From NCBI RefSeq assembly GCF_001187535.1, contig NZ_LFIO01001733.1, positions 186,001 through 250,000 on the forward strand: a stretch of DNA of 64,000 nt. The letters run 5' to 3'. The notes beneath the pieces were generated by a model that saw nothing but the letters and a program-made list of their open reading frames with translations, had not been told where the DNA came from and did not search any database. The first letter of the stretch is position 1, and every line of letters starts with the position of its first letter. This DNA is from Rhizobium ecuadorense (GTDB lineage: Bacteria > Pseudomonadota > Alphaproteobacteria > Rhizobiales > Rhizobiaceae). A program made the position numbers and the translations under genes. Shown here piece by piece: positions 54,147 through 62,398 of this stretch.

Positions 54147-54860
54147 ATGAATTCTGACCGCATGATCGCCCGAGCCATGGAAATGTCGAACGCCCGACTT
54201 CCGGTAGCCTATGAGCGGGCGACGCAGGCCATAGCGGAGTGCGATCGCATAGACGAGTGCAAGTCCTGGTCCGACAAGGCCGCCGCGCTCGCCTCCTACG
54301 CCCGGCAAGCCGACGACAAGACGCTCGAAAATTATGCCATGCGGATTCGATCGAGGGCGATAAAGCGGGCGGGCGAGCTGCTGAAGGAGTTCGATGACAG
54401 AGGCCGCCCGGCCAAAAATAGTGACGACGCCGTCACTAATATTTCGCAGCGTGAAGCCGCCAAGGCCGCCGGCATGTCCGAACGGCAGAAGGTCACCGCT
54501 ATCCGCGTCGCCAATGTTCCTACCGAGGAGTTTGAGCGGCAAGTCGAAAGCGATGCGCCGCCGACAATCACGCAACTGGCGGAGCAAGGCAAGAAGGCCG
54601 CGCCGCAGCAACCGCCCCAGCCGCCCGGCTTCGCCGATGCCACCAAACTGATCGGTGAGCTCGAAAGGTTGTCCGCATTCCTGGCGGACAAAACGCCCGG
54701 ATTCATCCTCGGCGCGATGAAGCAATTCGAGATCGTCGATGCCCGCGCGAACGCCACGACCGTAAGCGGATGGTTTCAAAAATTCATCGATCAATCACGA
54801 GAGCATGACCATGCCTTACAGGGAGAGGCAGCAGTGGGACTGCCGGAGGCTGTTCTATGA
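54147..54860 (+). CDS. Phage-type hypothetical protein
   Basis: 237 aa from MNSDRMIARAMEMSN (GAGGAGAACGG upstream). The segment ALASYARQADDKTLENYAMR and RIRSRAIKRAGELLKEF-like helices are typical of a protein family common in phages and ICEs of proteobacteria, often near replication genes. A degenerate relative lies at 60077-60262. Function unknown. Confidence 0.7.
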   Translation: MNSDRMIARAMEMSNARLPVAYERATQAIAECDRIDECKSWSDKAAALASYARQADDKTLENYAMRIRSRAIKRAGELLKEFDDRGRPAKNSDDAVTNISQREAAKAAGMSERQKVTAIRVANVPTEEFERQVESDAPPTITQLAEQGKKAAPQQPPQPPGFADATKLIGELERLSAFLADKTPGFILGAMKQFEIVDARANATTVSGWFQKFIDQSREHDHALQGEAAVGLPEAVL

Positions 54861-55213
54861 AAGACGAGGCCATCATCGTTCAACAGATCGTCAGGATTGA
54901 GCGAGCCGTTAACCGCATCGAGGCGAAGCTCGACCGGGTGCTTGCGACGGGTGATCGTCAGATGCAGAGCACCGACCAGCGCGATCCGGTCGCAGCGTTG
55001 CGGGCCGTCTGCCACGAACGCGCCATCGTCCTAACCGGCGACGGCCGGATCGGAGAGTATGACGCCGCCATGCTTCTCGGAAGGTCGCCCACGACCCTCA
55101 GAAATTGGCGATTTGGTGAGCGCCCTATACCACACAACAAGCTCGGCGGCAGGATCATGTACCGCCTCGAAGACCTCGCTGCTTTCCTGAATGGCGGACA
55201 GAACGACGACTGA
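54857..55213 (+). CDS. Small HTH-type element protein
   Basis: 118 aa. N-terminal coiled coil (QQIVRIERAVNRIEAKLDRV), C-terminal HTH (YDAAMLLGRSPTTLRNWRFG then RIMYRLEDLAAFLN), like excisionase-family DNA-binding modules. Start overlaps the previous stop by 4 bp. Confidence 0.65.
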   Translation: MKDEAIIVQQIVRIERAVNRIEAKLDRVLATGDRQMQSTDQRDPVAALRAVCHERAIVLTGDGRIGEYDAAMLLGRSPTTLRNWRFGERPIPHNKLGGRIMYRLEDLAAFLNGGQNDD

Positions 55214-56318
55214 CCACCCGAAACCGCCCGAAACGGACTTACCGCAGATGCAGTCGAGCGCGATACTCGCAGTGAAGATCAGCAGGAGTTTTGCCGCTAT
55301 GTCCGCCGTTTCGCTCGCGCCGAGGGGTTCAACGTTCGTCAGATGTGCAATGGCGCTAGCCCTCGCCAAAGGTGATATGGTTCACGCGGCCGAGATTGCA
55401 GCCGGGCGATGGGGTCTTATGTCGCCCGCCGCGCGCGTCGCGAAAGCGGCTGTTGAGGCTGGCCAGCTGGGTGGCGGCTCCGGCACCTGGGGAAGCGAAC
55501 TCGCAGGTGATCTCGCGACCGCCACCGTCGAATTCTTCCAACTCGTGGCCGAGCGTTCCATCGTCGGGCGGATGGCCGGCCTGCGGCGAATGCCGTTGTT
55601 GACGAGATCGATCTCAGTCATCGGCGGTTCCACCGCGCATTGGGTCGGCGAAGGTAAGCCCAAGCCGGTTAGCGCCTTGGTGTTCGGCGACGCGCGGCTG
55701 CCGTCTCGGAAGGTGATCGCACTCTGTGTCGTCACGCGCGAGCTGCTAGAAAGTAGCGATCCGGCGGCTGAAGGCGTGATCAAAACTGATCTAGTCCGCG
55801 CCGTGGTGGATGCACTCGACGTCGCGTTTATTGATCCGGCGAACGCTGGCATCAGCGATGTGATGCCTGCTTCGATCACCAACGGTCTTATACCGTCCGC
55901 CGATTTGGAGGCGCTGGTCTCGGACTTCGCCGGCGACCTTGGTAGCGCCGTGCTTGTGATGAACCCGGCAACAGCGGTTTCGCTTTCGAGCGCCGACCGT
56001 CCGAACATCGGTGCCCGAGGCGGCGAGCTTTCCGGCGTGCCGGTCGTTACGTCCCGTAACGTAGCCGAAGGCAATATCGTGTTGGCCGATCCGACCGGCA
56101 TTGCCCTCGGTGAAGGCTCTGCCGATCTGCGCGTGACCACTGAGGCGACGGTTGAAATGCTGGATAGCGGCCTGACGCAGGACGCCACCGACGGCACCGG
56201 AACGTCTCTCGTCTCGCTGTGGCAGACCAACGCGGCGGGACTCCTCGCCGAACGGGCAATGAACTGGGCCGTCGCACGCCCCGGCAGCGTCGGTTACGTC
56301 GCCGCCGGCGGTAGTTGA
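55191..56318 (+). CDS. HK97-type phage major capsid protein
   Basis: 375 aa (an internal start at 55248 is possible). The HK97 fold signature is plain: GGSTAHWVGEGKPKPVSAL, KVIALCVVTRELLESSDPAA, DLVRAVVDALDVAFIDPANA, and a C-terminal GIALGEGSADLRVTTEATVE strand pair. It starts inside the end of the upstream gene. No portal, protease or large terminase accompanies it. Confidence 0.88.
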   Translation: MADRTTTDHPKPPETDLPQMQSSAILAVKISRSFAAMSAVSLAPRGSTFVRCAMALALAKGDMVHAAEIAAGRWGLMSPAARVAKAAVEAGQLGGGSGTWGSELAGDLATATVEFFQLVAERSIVGRMAGLRRMPLLTRSISVIGGSTAHWVGEGKPKPVSALVFGDARLPSRKVIALCVVTRELLESSDPAAEGVIKTDLVRAVVDALDVAFIDPANAGISDVMPASITNGLIPSADLEALVSDFAGDLGSAVLVMNPATAVSLSSADRPNIGARGGELSGVPVVTSRNVAEGNIVLADPTGIALGEGSADLRVTTEATVEMLDSGLTQDATDGTGTSLVSLWQTNAAGLLAERAMNWAVARPGSVGYVAAGGS

Positions 56319-56333
56319 TCGGAGGTAAGGCGG

Positions 56334-56678
56334 ATGTCCGTGAAGGAAGAGATGGAGCGGCAGTTCGGCAACAAGGCGCTTGAGCGCGTGATCAAAGCGG
56401 GCGAGTTCTTCGACGCCTTGGATGCGATCACGGAAGCGATTCAATCGTTGAAGGCGCGTGTCGAACTGCTGGAAGGCCGTGGGATTGAATTCGCCGGAAG
56501 CTGGCAACGCGCCCTGCCATATAGGAGGGGCACTGTGGTGACCGCGTCCGGCGCGATGTGGACGGCGTTGCGCGATACAACCGAAGGCGAGCAGCCCGGG
56601 AAGGCGTTAGAGGCATGGCAGCTCTCGGCTAAATCCGCTCGCCCGGCCGTGCGCCTGAAGACAGGGAGAGAACAATGA
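56334..56678 (+). CDS. Small capsid-adjacent protein
   Basis: 114 aa. Helical N-terminus (FFDALDAITEAIQSLKARVE) and a C-terminal beta module with RRGTVVTASGAMWTALRDTT and GKALEAWQLS, similar to carbohydrate-binding-like tails seen in phage structural accessory proteins. Sits 15 bp after the capsid gene. Confidence 0.6.
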   Translation: MSVKEEMERQFGNKALERVIKAGEFFDALDAITEAIQSLKARVELLEGRGIEFAGSWQRALPYRRGTVVTASGAMWTALRDTTEGEQPGKALEAWQLSAKSARPAVRLKTGREQ

Positions 56679-56908
56679 TATCCTTCGAAGAAGCAATGGC
56701 GCGGACCGCCGCATCGCTCGACCGACAGATCGCGGACGCCCTCGACCAATCCGAGTTGCTCCTCCTCGACCAAGGCGCAACCGCAGACGAGATCGCCTCT
56801 TTCCGTACTGGATACCTGGCCGAAGCCCAAGAGTGGAAGGCCGAAGCCCTGGCTGAGATCATTCGCGGACTGTCAGATTGGAACGCGCCGACCGGCAAGC
56901 TGCAGTGA
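56675..56908 (+). CDS. Small hypothetical element protein
   Basis: 77 aa, acidic and helical (SFEEAMARTAASLDRQIADA). Start overlaps the previous stop (ATGA). Unknown; part of the capsid-linked operon. Confidence 0.6.
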   Translation: MISFEEAMARTAASLDRQIADALDQSELLLLDQGATADEIASFRTGYLAEAQEWKAEALAEIIRGLSDWNAPTGKLQ

Positions 56909-57092
56909 AGTCACGGCGGCAGGCGGCAATGCGAACCGTGGTTCGTATCTCGGAGCCGAGCATCATCGAGAACCGACCTAGCGGGGGGCATTCGGACCAG
57001 GAAACCGGCGCGTCAGAAGACCCGCGCGCACCCTCACGCCCGGATTTTTTTTCGCAGGCAGAATAACGAGGACGGGTTTTTCCCGCCTATGG

Positions 57093-57407
57093 ATGAAACT
57101 CCCGAATCAAACCTCCGGCCGACCCCGGCATCACCCCACGGACATGCAACGTCGTCTGGTCCAGGTACTTGCCGGTCAGGCCGTTCCGCAGCCGGAAATC
57201 TGCCGCATCCTCGCCGTCAGCCCAAAGACGTTGCGGAAGCGTTATCGCCGGGAGCTGGACGTCGGTGCCGCAAAGCTCCAAGCCGCTCTTATCGGCCATC
57301 TGCTCGGCCTTGCCGCAGGCGACGACGAGGTGGCATTAAGGGCCATCATCTTCCTTCTTCGATGCCGGTTCGGGTGGTCGCGCTTTGCACCACCGCCATG
57401 CGGCTGA
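57093..57407 (+). CDS. HTH protein, small-terminase-like
   Basis: 104 aa. VPQPEICRILAVSPKTLRKR is a helix-turn-helix, followed by DVGAAKLQAALIGHLLGLAA, as in phage DNA-packaging small subunits and related regulators. It could target packaging of the element's DNA. No clear ribosome site; convergent with the cargo cassette. Confidence 0.6.
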   Translation: MKLPNQTSGRPRHHPTDMQRRLVQVLAGQAVPQPEICRILAVSPKTLRKRYRRELDVGAAKLQAALIGHLLGLAAGDDEVALRAIIFLLRCRFGWSRFAPPPCG

Positions 57408-57431
57408 CAGACCGGAAGCGCGTGCACGCGG

Positions 57432-57929
57432 CTATTCGTGAACCATTCCCAAAGACACGATCGCTCCGTCGAATAGTTCAAATAGCGTCGATTGAATCTC
57501 CAGTATCTCCTCGTCGGAACGTTCCTTAGCGCTCACTGCGATTGCATGAGCGGGATTATCCGGAAAAGGCGGCGCATCGAGAACCGGATCATCGACCACG
57601 CAAAGAAGCCGGTCTTCCACTTCATCTCGTAGTGACCGCAGTTCTAAGGCGCTCCGAATGAGTAAACCACTGGGGCTTTCCCCTTCCTTCTGCCTAGCGA
57701 TTTTGTGAGATATGTCAGTAATCGCGACTTCCTGCATATGGTCGACGCGCATTAGGGAGAGGCCAGAACTCTTGATATGTGACAGAGGAAAGACACCGGG
57801 CTTCAGGCCGCCGTCTTTTCGAAAGTGATTGGGGCTTGTGACCAGCCGAGCGAGCCGCTCATCGTCGGATACTGGCCCTAAATCACCATGGCTTTCCGCC
57901 TCACATGCACAATATTGCGCACCGTCCAT
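57432..57929 (-). CDS. Cargo gene 3: unrecognised protein
   Basis: 165 aa from the ATG at 57929 (GTG at 57932 adds one residue). Visible: SDDERLARLVTSPNHFRKDG, PLSHIKSSGLSLMRVDHM and a regularly charged C-terminus (ILEIQSTLFELFD). The pattern D-E-R-L-A-R ... F-x-P ... L-S-x-x-R recurs in proteins I associate with TIGR04255 neighbourhoods, but no enzyme motif is seen. Last gene of the minus-strand cassette. Confidence 0.6.
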   Translation of the reverse strand: MDGAQYCACEAESHGDLGPVSDDERLARLVTSPNHFRKDGGLKPGVFPLSHIKSSGLSLMRVDHMQEVAITDISHKIARQKEGESPSGLLIRSALELRSLRDEVEDRLLCVVDDPVLDAPPFPDNPAHAIAVSAKERSDEEILEIQSTLFELFDGAIVSLGMVHE

Positions 57930-57935
57930 CACCGC

Positions 57936-58550
57936 TTATGCAACCCTAATAAAGTCGATAAGCTCCTGCGGAACGGAGTTGTCGAGAACGCCTACGCCCT
58001 TAATCTTGGAACCGTCCTGCTTGTTCTTCGCATAGTAGGCAAATTTACCCGGCCGAGTGAAAGACACAGTGGCGTAGATGCTGGCTGTGTTCCAAAACCA
58101 GCTCACCGATCCGTCTGCAGACACAGATGGTTCCGGTGCCAACAGTTCGAGAGGAAACGCGCGCAAGAAGCCAATAGCCGATTCAATAACCGGAGGGCGA
58201 GGTGCAACGCTCCCGATACCGTCCCATCCCGATGCCAAGTTCTGATATCGGAGCATTTCGCTGATCGCTTCTTGAAATGCGAGAGGCACCGCGACAGCCA
58301 ATCGATCAATCGGAAAGCGGCTTGCGGTTTCCGCATAATTGGGAGCTGTAAGCGTTTGCGCCGAAAATTCATTTGTTAGCGCTAGGAAAGCAGCGGCGGC
58401 CGTAAAACCCGTAAACATCAGGCTCATAGCCCGACCCGACCTAACACCAGTCATAGAAGCAACGTTGCCCGTAGTCTCCGAATGGATGGACGCCGCAAGT
58501 TGGGATTGCGAACGCCCCCCCAGGGCAGATGTCGAGGTGTCAAGCCACAT
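57936..58550 (-). CDS. Cargo gene 2: hypothetical protein with central WDG motif
   Basis: 204 aa. A hydrophobic stretch near residue 40-60 (AMSLMFTGFTAAAAFLAL) may anchor it in the membrane. The conserved core is NLASGWDGIGSVAPRPPVIE with a beta-rich C-terminus (GSVSWFWNTASIYATVSF). Overlaps the TIGR04255 gene by 11 bp and is followed after 3 bp by gene 3. Function unknown. Confidence 0.65.
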   Translation of the reverse strand: MWLDTSTSALGGRSQSQLAASIHSETTGNVASMTGVRSGRAMSLMFTGFTAAAAFLALTNEFSAQTLTAPNYAETASRFPIDRLAVAVPLAFQEAISEMLRYQNLASGWDGIGSVAPRPPVIESAIGFLRAFPLELLAPEPSVSADGSVSWFWNTASIYATVSFTRPGKFAYYAKNKQDGSKIKGVGVLDNSVPQELIDFIRVA

Positions 58551-59340
58551 TGAGATTTATCCTCGTCGCCATCTCATCAGTTATGAATGAGGCAAGCAAT
58601 ATTTTATTCTTGTCGTGCATACTAGCAAAAGTTGATTCGATCCACCCTCCAGAAATAGCCTCAGTTGGTGTATAAAAAGTTGCTAGTTGGTGCTGCATGT
58701 AGGTATCGAATTTCACAATTGGAATGCCTTCGTCGTCTTGAACCGCATCAATGTGCACTCTCGACAACACCCGACCATTATCTGCTGGCTCAAACCAGCC
58801 CTGATGAAGGTGCCAGAACGGTCCTTTATCAAATAAAACGGGGGGCACGTTCTGACCGGGTTTCATCACCTGTCTTGCGTTATACTCGGATACATCAGAC
58901 GTCCATTTAAAGATATCGACATACTGGAGAGTCGCGCTCGACACCAAAGCATCAGCTGCACCGGCCACACCGATCACGTCTTGCATATATTTCGCAGCGC
59001 GAGGCCAAATTTCTGCCCATCGAGTATATGACAGGCAGTTCACGAAAATATTATTCTGATCGACCAGGACTCTCCAATCTAGCGATCCATCAGTCTTGAT
59101 GCGCTCGAAGGAAACGCCACCGGCGATGCCGCCAAACTGAATACCGTCAGCAAACTGAAGGTTGTTCCCAATCATGAAGGGGAAACCAGGTGTTCGGTTA
59201 AGTCGTGGCAGGTCTGCCTTCCATTTCGAGTGACTCCTCGCGACACGCTCTATTTCAGGCGCAGCGAACGGCCGGGAAAAACTCAGACCAAATACGACTT
59301 CGGCGATTGCATGATCGCCACTCACAGGATCGAATGCCAC
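58540..59340 (-). CDS. Cargo gene 1: TIGR04255 family protein
   Basis: 266 aa, GTG start behind AAGGGGAGCGC. AIAEVVFGLSFSRPFAAPEI opens the family, which is described as sporadically distributed with no known function. No catalytic motif is seen. The AT-richer composition differs from the structural genes, a sign of separate acquisition. First of three tightly packed minus-strand genes in the element's variable zone, where satellites usually carry anti-phage systems. Confidence 0.75.
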   Translation of the reverse strand: MAFDPVSGDHAIAEVVFGLSFSRPFAAPEIERVARSHSKWKADLPRLNRTPGFPFMIGNNLQFADGIQFGGIAGGVSFERIKTDGSLDWRVLVDQNNIFVNCLSYTRWAEIWPRAAKYMQDVIGVAGAADALVSSATLQYVDIFKWTSDVSEYNARQVMKPGQNVPPVLFDKGPFWHLHQGWFEPADNGRVLSRVHIDAVQDDEGIPIVKFDTYMQHQLATFYTPTEAISGGWIESTFASMHDKNKILLASFITDEMATRINLNVA

Positions 59341-59357
59341 AGCGCTCCCCTTAACGG

Positions 59358-59543
59358 TTGCGTCCTCATAAATCCGACTTGCACGAATGTCATGAAGAAT
59401 TTTCTAATTTCAAGCTTGCGTCGAAATGGATAAGGCAGGTCGGTCGACTGACGCAACCGCCGGTTTGGTTTCCCAACGCAAACCAGAGGCTTGCGGATGA
59501 GTACGACGCCGCGCAGCGATCAGGACAAAAACCGAATCGTTAG
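59358..59543 (+). CDS. Doubtful small frame
   Basis: 61 codons from a TTG. The end RLADEYDAAQRSGQKPNR looks protein-like but there is no ribosome site; perhaps the tail of a lost gene. Confidence 0.25.
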   Translation: MRPHKSDLHECHEEFSNFKLASKWIRQVGRLTQPPVWFPNANQRLADEYDAAQRSGQKPNR

Positions 59544-59736
59544 GGATTTACGCCCGACCGTCCTTTTATGCGATGAGCGCCCCATCAACCCCGGCAGAAG
59601 TCCGGGAACCGATCGAGGCATCTGGTGGCGGACGGCAGGCCCGTAGGTCGGAATGGACGGTATACCTCTTTCGGACAGATATTCGCCTTGCGCCAACGCG
59701 GTTACAATCTCCGCGCGACATGGCGGAGACGGGGGC

Positions 59737-60054
59737 ATGCGTCCGGGTTATCGCAATCCACAGAAGCGATCGGTGCTTCTCAAGTTTCCGGGTTTGGTCA
59801 TCGGCGCGGTCGCGTTTGGTGCGGCCGGCGGCTGGACCGCGAGCGACTTGCTGGCCTCATGGAGCGCTGCTGGCGGCTCCGGACAATCGTGCACGATCAA
59901 GGGCAATATCAGCATCAACACCGGCGAGCGCATCTTCCACGTGCCGGGCCAGCGACGCTACGCAGAGACGAGAATCAGCCCTCGGTATGGAGAACGGTGG
60001 TTCTGCTCGGAAGCTGAAGCCTGGGCGGCCGGCTGGCGGAAATCGAAATCGTGA
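59737..60054 (+). CDS. Membrane-anchored sunset-type domain protein
   Basis: 105 aa from MRPGYRNPQKRSV (GGAG upstream). One membrane helix (FPGLVIGAVAFGAAGGW), then a conserved secreted module: CTIKGNISINTGERIFHVPG, RYAETRISPRYGERWFCSEA, EAWAAGWRK, with two Cys. This module is found in many exported bacterial proteins and phage-borne genes; role unknown. It would face the periplasm. Confidence 0.65.
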   Translation: MRPGYRNPQKRSVLLKFPGLVIGAVAFGAAGGWTASDLLASWSAAGGSGQSCTIKGNISINTGERIFHVPGQRRYAETRISPRYGERWFCSEAEAWAAGWRKSKS

Positions 60055-60076
60055 TGCTTTCTTCACGCCACGCCCG

Positions 60077-60262
60077 GCCGACGCCGCCGAAATCCGCATG
60101 CGGGCTACGCGACGGCTCGATCAGATGCGGCAAGCGCAGAAGGATACGGTCGGGCTATCGAAGGGCGGGCGCCCGGCGGAAACCGGGTTATCAAAAAACC
60201 CAGTTACGCCTACCCTCGCCGAAGCCGGCATTGACAAGAACCTCGCCAAAGAAGGCCGGTGA
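60077..60262 (+). pseudogene. Fragment related to the phage-type protein at 54147
   Basis: ADAAEIRMRATRRLDQMRQA and TPTLAEAGIDKNLAKEGR read as the middle of the same family as the 237-aa gene, without a start or the C-terminus. Taken as a decayed copy. Confidence 0.45.
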
Positions 60263-60424
60263 GCTGCGGCGGCAAGAGCAAAAGAATGCAGGAGTCGCCG
60301 CCCCAACGGTTCCCCCCTGGGGGGGCAGCGGGCACCGGCAACGCGCGATGTTCGGCACCGAGCATAATCCCCCGGCCGGATCGACGGTGCGCGCTGGCGG
60401 CCCGGTGGGAGGCAAGGCGGGGCA

Positions 60425-60925
60425 TCAACGGCGGGTAGCTAGCCGCCAGAGTTCAGCGAGATCGTCAAGACCCATGCGGAGCATATCCGCCGCTGTCAGC
60501 CGTTCTCGTTTTCCTTCGAAGATTTCAGTTAGGGCAAATCCCTCGCCGCAGACGGCGGACACGAGACCATAAAGACGGACGCCCAGAAGCTCCCGGCACT
60601 TCGCGAGTTCCTTGCCGGCATTGACCTCCCTCTCGGTGATCAGGTCGCGCCCCTTGCCGCCGTCGACATGTTCCTTGCCGTAATCAATAGCGCCGGCTCC
60701 CTTGCCGCCCATTGATTCCCACAGCGCCCGAAAGCGAGTCGCGGCGGCGACCTGAGCAGCATCGAGAACACCTCTCGCCGCCATCGTCGTGATCGCCGAT
60801 TCGCGGACGTTTATCATCGCGACGACGTCGCGAGGGTTCGTCGCATCCGGCGGATGGGAGCGGGAATGATAGGGATTCTCCACGAGGACGGGGCGGAGCT
60901 TTAATTTCTTGGATGGCGCGGGCAT
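60425..60925 (-). CDS. Conserved phage/island regulatory-type protein
   Basis: 166 aa. NPRDVVAMINVRESAITTMA, then AATRFRALWESMGGKGAGAI and ERLTAADMLRMGLDDLAELW are a pattern seen in proteins of rhizobial prophages and islands. Probably DNA-binding, at the right end of the element and reading inward. Confidence 0.65.
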   Translation of the reverse strand: MPAPSKKLKLRPVLVENPYHSRSHPPDATNPRDVVAMINVRESAITTMAARGVLDAAQVAAATRFRALWESMGGKGAGAIDYGKEHVDGGKGRDLITEREVNAGKELAKCRELLGVRLYGLVSAVCGEGFALTEIFEGKRERLTAADMLRMGLDDLAELWRLATRR

Positions 60926-60964
60926 GCCTGCAGGATGCCATAGAGACGGGGAAACCGGAAAGCC

Positions 60965-60990
60965 AATTTTCCCCCAGATTTTCCCCCAGG
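60965..60990. repeat. Right tandem CCCCC motif, candidate integrase arm site
   Basis: AATTTTCCCCCAGAT then TTTCCCCCAGG, mirror partner of 50437-50460. Confidence 0.5.
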
Positions 60991-61054
60991 CCGATTCACC
61001 GGAGCGTCCGTTCCGTGTTCGAAACTACATGCACTTGTTTTTATTGGATGTTTT

Positions 61055-61100
61055 TGGTGAGAGCGTCGGGGTTCGAACCCGAGACCTACTGATTAAAAGT
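61055..61100. other. Attachment site (att) within tRNA-Lys
   Basis: Identical to 50260-50305 over 46 bases; right boundary of the integrated element. Confidence 0.92.
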
Positions 61101-61130
61101 CAGTTGCTCTACCGGCTGAGCTACGCTCTC
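61055..61130 (-). tRNA. tRNA-Lys (anticodon TTT)
   Basis: 76 nt with CCA encoded. Acceptor GAGAGCG pairs CGCTCTC; D-arm TAGCTCAGCCGGTAGAGC; anticodon loop CTTTTAA gives TTT; T-arm GGGTTCGAACCCC. Its 3' part (61055-61100) is the attachment site of the element, which restores the gene on insertion. Confidence 0.97.
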
Positions 61131-61456
61131 CCGCTCCGCGGGTGAAGCACCCCGGCTGGAAGTGGGCGGAACATAGGCAGGCGACCCATTGCGGTCAACC
61201 GAAAAATTCAGCTTTTTCCGGCAGTCGGCACATTTCTTGCGGACGCAAGCCACATGCCTTGCGAGCGGAAGGCACACGACGGGAAATCGGCGGCGAGCTT
61301 GTTAGCCAATCCTTGGCGATGTTCTGCGACCCACAGCGGCCTGTCGCTTCTGATCGCATGATCCGGACAGGCCGCGATCCAAACGCAAAAAGGTGATTGG
61401 CAATCCCGGCCTCGCAAAGCTAGGAACAGGGCGCAGATTGCAGCCGGAGAGAATGT
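61131..61456. other. Gap between tRNA-Lys and CcdA gene
   Basis: 326 bases; two opposing frames of 69 and 84 codons have no ribosome site or recognisable content. It should hold the tRNA and ccdA promoters. Confidence 0.5.
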
Positions 61457-62206
61457 GTGTCGATTGCCGATATTTCGCTGTGGAGCGCGTTGATAGCAGG
61501 GGCGCTTTCCTTTCTTTCGCCTTGCGTGCTTCCCCTCGTCCCGCCCTATCTCTGTTACATGGCCGGCATCTCAGTCGAGCAGTTCCGCGGCGGCGGTGCG
61601 GTTGCGGTCGCGCCCGATATCAGGCGTGGCGTGCTGTTCTCCGCTTTGCTCTTCACGCTCGGCTTTGCCACCGTTTTCGTGGCGCTCGGCGCCGGCGCTT
61701 CCAGCATCGGCATGGCGCTTCGCCAGCATCTCGACCTGTTGTCGAAGCTCGGCGGGCTGATCATCATCGTCATGGGGCTGAATTTCCTCGGCCTCTTCCG
61801 GTTGGGGATCCTTGCCCGCGAGGCGCGCTTCCAGGGCGGCGGCAAGCCGGCGACGCTGACGGGCGCCTATATCATGGGACTTGCCTTCGCCTTCGGCTGG
61901 ACGCCCTGCATCGGGCCGGTGCTCGGCGCGATTCTCGGTGTCGCCGCCTCGCGAGAGACGGTGGGCTCCGGCGCCGGGCTGCTCGCCGTCTATTCGCTCG
62001 GCCTTGCCATCCCCTTCTGGATCGCCGCCGGTTTTTCCGGCGCCTTCATGCGCTTCCTGTCGCGCTTCCGCCGCCATCTCGGCACGGTGGAGAAGGTGAT
62101 GGGTGTCTTCCTCGTGCTGACCGGCCTCGCCTTCCTGTTCGGATGGGTCAGCGATGTGGCGATCTGGTTTCAGCAGACCTTCCCGATCCTGATGCAGATC
62201 GGCTAA
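61457..62206 (+). CDS. ccdA: CcdA/DsbD-family cytochrome c biogenesis protein
   Basis: 249 aa, six helices, GTG start behind GGAGAG. Carries the reductant across the membrane to apocytochrome c via the redox pair of Cys in LSPCVLPLVPPYLCYMAG and FGWTPCIGPVLGAILG. Ordinary chromosomal gene. Confidence 0.93.
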   Translation: MSIADISLWSALIAGALSFLSPCVLPLVPPYLCYMAGISVEQFRGGGAVAVAPDIRRGVLFSALLFTLGFATVFVALGAGASSIGMALRQHLDLLSKLGGLIIIVMGLNFLGLFRLGILAREARFQGGGKPATLTGAYIMGLAFAFGWTPCIGPVLGAILGVAASRETVGSGAGLLAVYSLGLAIPFWIAAGFSGAFMRFLSRFRRHLGTVEKVMGVFLVLTGLAFLFGWVSDVAIWFQQTFPILMQIG

Positions 62207-62398
62207 AGCGCGGCCGGTCGGTCGATCCGCGCCGGTTGTCCGACGCCCCGGCAACTTGCATGACGGGACCTATGCCGTGGTATAGCTCGCCCTGTCCCTC
62301 GACCCATTCGCCCTGACCTTCGACCCAATCGATCGAAAACACGCCTCGATGTAGCGTCGTCGGTGCCGTGTTCAAGCGGCGGTCAGAAGGAGACAAAC

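Larger units (their letters stand above)
50260..61100. mobile_element. Integrative element in tRNA-Lys(TTT), phage-satellite-like
   Basis: About 10.8 kb between two 46-bp direct repeats. It carries integrase, excisionase-like protein, RepA-like ATPase, repeat-rich candidate origin, phage-type small genes, an HK97-type capsid protein and a three-gene minus-strand cargo. No large terminase, portal or tail gene is present, so it is not a complete prophage; the compact early module plus a lone capsid resembles phage satellites. The integrase sits at the end away from the intact tRNA. Confidence 0.85.

Noticed and set aside
55191-56318. Reading the capsid protein as an encapsulin nanocompartment
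   Set aside because: Encapsulins share the HK97 fold, but there is no cargo enzyme nearby and the gene lies in an integrase-bearing element with phage-type neighbours.
61142-61417. Two opposing short frames between tRNA-Lys and ccdA
   Set aside because: Overlap each other, have no ribosome site and no recognisable content.
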